From an uncultured Ruminococcus sp. (lineage in GTDB: Bacteria; Bacillota; Clostridia; Oscillospirales; Acutalibacteraceae): DNA of 17,142 bases. The stretch is taken from assembly GCA_902797065.1 (NCBI GenBank), contig CADBRK010000096.1:1-17142 (forward strand), read 5' to 3'. How positions within the stretch are numbered: position 1 is the stretch's first letter; each line of letters opens with the position of its first letter. Shown in pieces: positions 15,089 to 17,142 of this stretch. A model generated the notes under the pieces. The model saw only the letters and a list, made by a program, of their open reading frames with translations, made no database searches and was not told where the DNA came from. A program made the position numbers and the translations under genes.

Positions 15089-15539
15089 AGCTTTCTTTAT
15101 TATGATTATGTATTTTTGTTACTATTGCCCACAGCAGAGCCAGGCACAAAAAACCGAAAACCGCTCCCGAAAAATCGAGCAGAACATCACTCACCTGTGC
15201 GCTTCTGCCTTCCGGAAAAAACTGTATTGTTTCATCGGTTACGGGTACTGCAAGCAGGAAAAACAGTATCTTGAACAACTCTCGGGTAAATGAGCCGCCG
15301 TATGATCGAACTGTTGCGGAAAGAAAAAAACCGAACACCGCAAATTCGGCGAAATGCGCCAGTTTGCGTATTGTGATCGCATTGAACAAATTCGGCAGGT
15401 TCAGTAATGCTGTTAATCTGTCGAGTACACCGAATGCCGCGTCACTCTCTACTGTGGATTCAACTGCCGGGATTGAGGAATGTATAAAAATAAACGCGGC
15501 AATAAGTATTGTTATTATCAGTAAAATTCTTTTTTTCAT
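15087..15539 (-). CDS. VanZ-like membrane protein
   Basis: 150 aa, about four TM segments (about 4-20, 59-78, 88-101 and 122-141). The VanZ-family pattern is seen: RKLAHFAEFAVFGFFL (58-73), and VTDETIQFFPEGRSAQVSDVLLD split over 100-122, followed by GAVFGFLCL. VanZ was named for teicoplanin resistance, but the wider family is common in Firmicutes with no settled function, so resistance should not be assumed. The start has CAGGAG about 9 bases upstream on the minus strand. A TATAAT (15557-15562, minus strand) is a possible -10 without a matching -35. A terminator of the preceding minus-strand gene lies upstream, so this is probably its own unit. Confidence 0.85.
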   Translation of the reverse strand: MKKRILLIITILIAAFIFIHSSIPAVESTVESDAAFGVLDRLTALLNLPNLFNAITIRKLAHFAEFAVFGFFLSATVRSYGGSFTRELFKILFFLLAVPVTDETIQFFPEGRSAQVSDVLLDFSGAVFGFLCLALLWAIVTKIHNHNKES

Positions 15540-15590
15540 AGGCGTACTCCTGATATATTATACATTTATTCTTGGATTGGCTTTTTAAAA

Positions 15591-15626
15591 TAAGCGACAG
15601 TCGGATATAACTCGTACTGTCGCTTA
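15591..15626 (-). terminator. Terminator after the 15637-16227 gene
   Basis: TAAGCGACAGT and ACTGTCGCTTA (15591-15601 and 15616-15626) form a perfect 11-bp stem with a 14-base loop. On the minus strand it starts 10 bases after the stop at 15637 and is followed by a T-rich run, read as TTTT then AAAAAG. Confidence 0.85.
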
Positions 15627-15636
15627 TAATATTTGA

Positions 15637-16227
15637 TTATCTTACCGATATATGCGGTGCGGCTTGTTTCAGATATTCTTTCATCTCTGCCCATTCACGT
15701 GCAAAATGAGTATCGGATGGCAAGTGGCATATATGGTATGTATGAGTGCCCGCATCTGCTGCAAGATAACGCCTTTGCAGTTTGCTTCCCTCAAATGTAT
15801 AGCGATCCATTTTTATATAAAGGGATGATATTTCGTCATATATCAGCACAACGCCAAGTCCCTTGCCCATGATACTGTCTTTTCCGATCAGAACTCTATC
15901 CTTGAATCTTAACATGCCGCAGTGCATATCGTCTATTGCGTATCCAAGCCAATCTTTTTGTGTAAGAATAAAAACTCGTTCTCTGAATACTCTTCTCGGA
16001 CGAAAAATCATTTTGTAATAGAAAAAGCCGCAAAGACCAGAAAGTACAACTGCTGCAAGTAGTGCGGAGATTATCAAATCATCATTAATACTCTTTTGGC
16101 TTTCCAGATCATCAATACCCAGAATGAATAATAGTGTAAGAGCGGGTTCTAAGATTAAAAAGAAGAGTGCGGAATAAGCAAAGAAGCTTTTTCGGCTCAT
16201 CAAACAAAAACGTTCAAGATCATCCAT
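15637..16227 (-). CDS. Two-TM membrane protein, likely paralogue of the 9472-10029 protein
   Basis: 196 aa, function unknown. Hydrophobic segments lie at about 16-37 and 50-70, then a basic stop (FRPRRVFRER) and a soluble domain of about 115 residues. DDMHCGMLRFKDRVLIG and KDSIMGKGLGVVLIYDEI (99-133) match by eye the soluble domain of the protein at 9472-10029. The second ATG (16227) is preferred over the one at 16233, because GAGGA then lies 6 bases upstream rather than touching the start. It follows the flavodiiron fusion gene on the same strand with the structured repeat and a 21-bp palindrome between them, so it may be co-transcribed or separately controlled. A terminator follows closely. 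Confidence 0.8.
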   Translation of the reverse strand: MDDLERFCLMSRKSFFAYSALFFLILEPALTLLFILGIDDLESQKSINDDLIISALLAAVVLSGLCGFFYYKMIFRPRRVFRERVFILTQKDWLGYAIDDMHCGMLRFKDRVLIGKDSIMGKGLGVVLIYDEISSLYIKMDRYTFEGSKLQRRYLAADAGTHTYHICHLPSDTHFAREWAEMKEYLKQAAPHISVR

Positions 16228-16244
16228 ATGCATTCCTCAAAAAA

Positions 16245-16265
16245 TTGTTCAAATGATTTAAACAA
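16245..16265. promoter_or_regulatory. 21-bp near-perfect palindrome before the 15637-16227 gene
   Basis: TTGTTCAAAT, one central G, then ATTTAAACAA: 10-bp arms with a single mismatch. It lies 6 bases upstream of the ribosome site of the minus-strand gene and overlaps the edge of repeat copy 2. Operator-like. Its outer ends recall a Rex site (TTGTT...AACAA), but the spacing is 3 bp too long. Confidence 0.45.
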
Positions 16266-16369
16266 GGAGCGAGCGACGACTTAGGCAAACGTCGTGGAGC
16301 TTTAGCTCCTCCGGTTGGGAACCGTCCCCGACGGCAGGCGAGACCCGGGGAACATCGACGTTTGTTATA
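16257..16369 (+). repeat. Structured interspersed repeat, copy 2 (short form)
   Basis: Same + strand orientation as copy 1 and identical over its last 58 bp (16312-16369). It differs at a 6-bp patch after GCGACGAC and by one added G that completes the hairpin GGAGC-TTTA-GCTCC (16296-16309), and lacks the 30-bp segment of copy 1. The long-range pair is CAAACGTCG with CGACGTTTG (9 bp). It overlaps the last codon and stop of the minus-strand flavodiiron fusion gene and sits between that gene and the next. Confidence 0.85.
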
Positions 16370-17142
16370 TCGGCTCAAAATCGGCGGCGCCGTGCTTGCA
16401 AAGAGGACAGATATAATCCTCGGGCAGTTCGTCGCCCTCATAAATATATCCGCATACCTTGCAGACAAAGCCTTTCTTGCCGTCGGATTGAGGCTTAGGT
16501 TTAACATTGTTCTGATAGTATGTGTAAGTCATTGTCTCTTTTTCCGAAACTACTCTTGCTTCTGTAACCGAACAGATGAACATACCGTGCGTATCAAGAT
16601 CAATATATTGTTCAACCTTTAATGACATAAAGGAGTTGATATACTTCGGCAGGAAAACAAGCCCGTTATCAGAACGCAGCGGAGTCCAGTTCTCAAATTT
16701 ATCGGTATCCCGTCCGCTTTGGAAGCCGAATGTCTCAAACACATTGAACGGTGCATCCGTAGACAAACAGTTGACGTTCATAATACCCTTTGCTTTTATT
16801 ACTTCGTGGGAGTAGTTTTGCTTATTGATGGTAACAGCGATCCTGTTCGGAGTGTTGGTTACCTGAGTAACGGTGTTTACGATAAGTCCGTTGTCACGGT
16901 TACCGTCATTTGAAGTTACAACATACAGACCGTATCCGATATTGAACAACGCTGTAAGATCGTTCTTATTAGCGGTTTCTTCATGCTGGGCAAGATAGTC
17001 CATGCACAGTTCGTTCGCAAGATTCTCTATCTGTTCACGACTGCTGTCGTTGAGTGCAGAGAGTATTTTTACGGTGGTGTCGGTAAATGTAATGTTTACG
17101 CATCCTTCGAGCATCTTACGCATTGTTTTTGCAGCAAGCGGC
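16365..17142 (-). CDS. Flavodiiron-type protein, C-terminal part: flavin reductase plus rubredoxin (5' end off window)
   Basis: The frame is open to the right edge, so only the C-terminal region of about 258 codons is seen. Counting from the Met codon at 17121-17123, residues 1-50 (MRKMLEGCVNITFTDTTVKI, SALNDSSREQIENLANEL) look like the end of a flavodoxin-type domain of flavodiiron proteins. Residues about 52-205 are an FMN-binding flavin reductase-like domain (GYGLYVVTSN, NGLIVNTVTQVT, PNRIAVTINKQNYSHEVI). Residues 219-252 are a short rubredoxin with C221, C224, C239 and C242 (CKVCGYIYEGD, YICPLCKHGAADFEPI). Such proteins reduce O2 or NO in anaerobes, with the rubredoxin and flavin modules passing electrons in. 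The metal-binding half is not in the window. No ribosome site precedes the Met codon, and AAKT in frame before it supports continuation upstream. Confidence 0.82.
   Translation of the reverse strand, partial: PLAAKTMRKMLEGCVNITFTDTTVKILSALNDSSREQIENLANELCMDYLAQHEETANKNDLTALFNIGYGLYVVTSNDGNRDNGLIVNTVTQVTNTPNRIAVTINKQNYSHEVIKAKGIMNVNCLSTDAPFNVFETFGFQSGRDTDKFENWTPLRSDNGLVFLPKYINSFMSLKVEQYIDLDTHGMFICSVTEARVVSEKETMTYTYYQNNVKPKPQSDGKKGFVCKVCGYIYEGDELPEDYICPLCKHGAADFEPI

Noticed and set aside
16220..16507. 95-codon minus-strand frame crossing repeat copy 2
   Set aside because: It overlaps the rubredoxin-coding frame and the repeat, and has no homology signs or ribosome site.

Overview
The window looks like the chromosome of a low-to-mid GC anaerobic Clostridium-class Firmicute, most likely a gut Oscillospiraceae/Ruminococcaceae member. 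The basis is SD-type ribosome sites (AGGAG), near-consensus TTGACA/TATAAT promoters, sortase-anchored pilins, a Rex repressor, a flavodiiron-rubredoxin fusion and an incomplete oxidative TCA branch. [Eubacterium] siraeum-like organisms would fit, but the sequence alone does not prove a species.

Layout, left to right. (1) 14-4208: a sortase-dependent pilus operon on the + strand, with a D2/SpaA-type major pilin (MPSTG anchor), a class C sortase, and a second LPQTG wall protein that has a Thr/Asp tandem-repeat stalk and a Cna_B domain. A strong 13-bp hairpin separates pilin from sortase, and the sortase and third gene overlap by ATGA. (2) 4209-4555: a non-coding stretch with a terminator and the promoter of the next gene. 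(3) 4556-7158: citrate synthase, a small unknown ORF and a Cof-type HAD phosphatase. (4) 7197-11926: a probable Rex operator and promoter, aconitase, a two-TM unknown protein, NADP-type isocitrate dehydrogenase and the redox repressor Rex. With citrate synthase these make 2-oxoglutarate from oxaloacetate and acetyl-CoA, probably to supply glutamate. Rex may tie this branch to the NADH/NAD+ ratio. (5) 12116-14993: a promoter and a three-gene overlapping unit (beta-carbonic anhydrase, membrane-anchored alpha/beta hydrolase, polytopic DUF218/YdcF protein). (6) 15087-17142, minus strand: a VanZ-like protein, a two-TM protein that resembles the one at 9472-10029, and the C-terminal part of a flavodiiron/flavin reductase/rubredoxin fusion running off the right edge.

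The most unusual element is a repeat of about 110-140 bp present twice (11966-12107 and 16257-16369). The last 58 bp are identical, and each copy holds several nested inverted repeats. The two copies face opposite ways relative to the genes they follow, one abuts a promoter, and the other contains the stop codon of the flavodiiron fusion gene. I do not recognise it as a named family. A second, degenerate MITE-like inverted repeat lies between aconitase and the next gene. No tRNA, rRNA or CRISPR array was seen.
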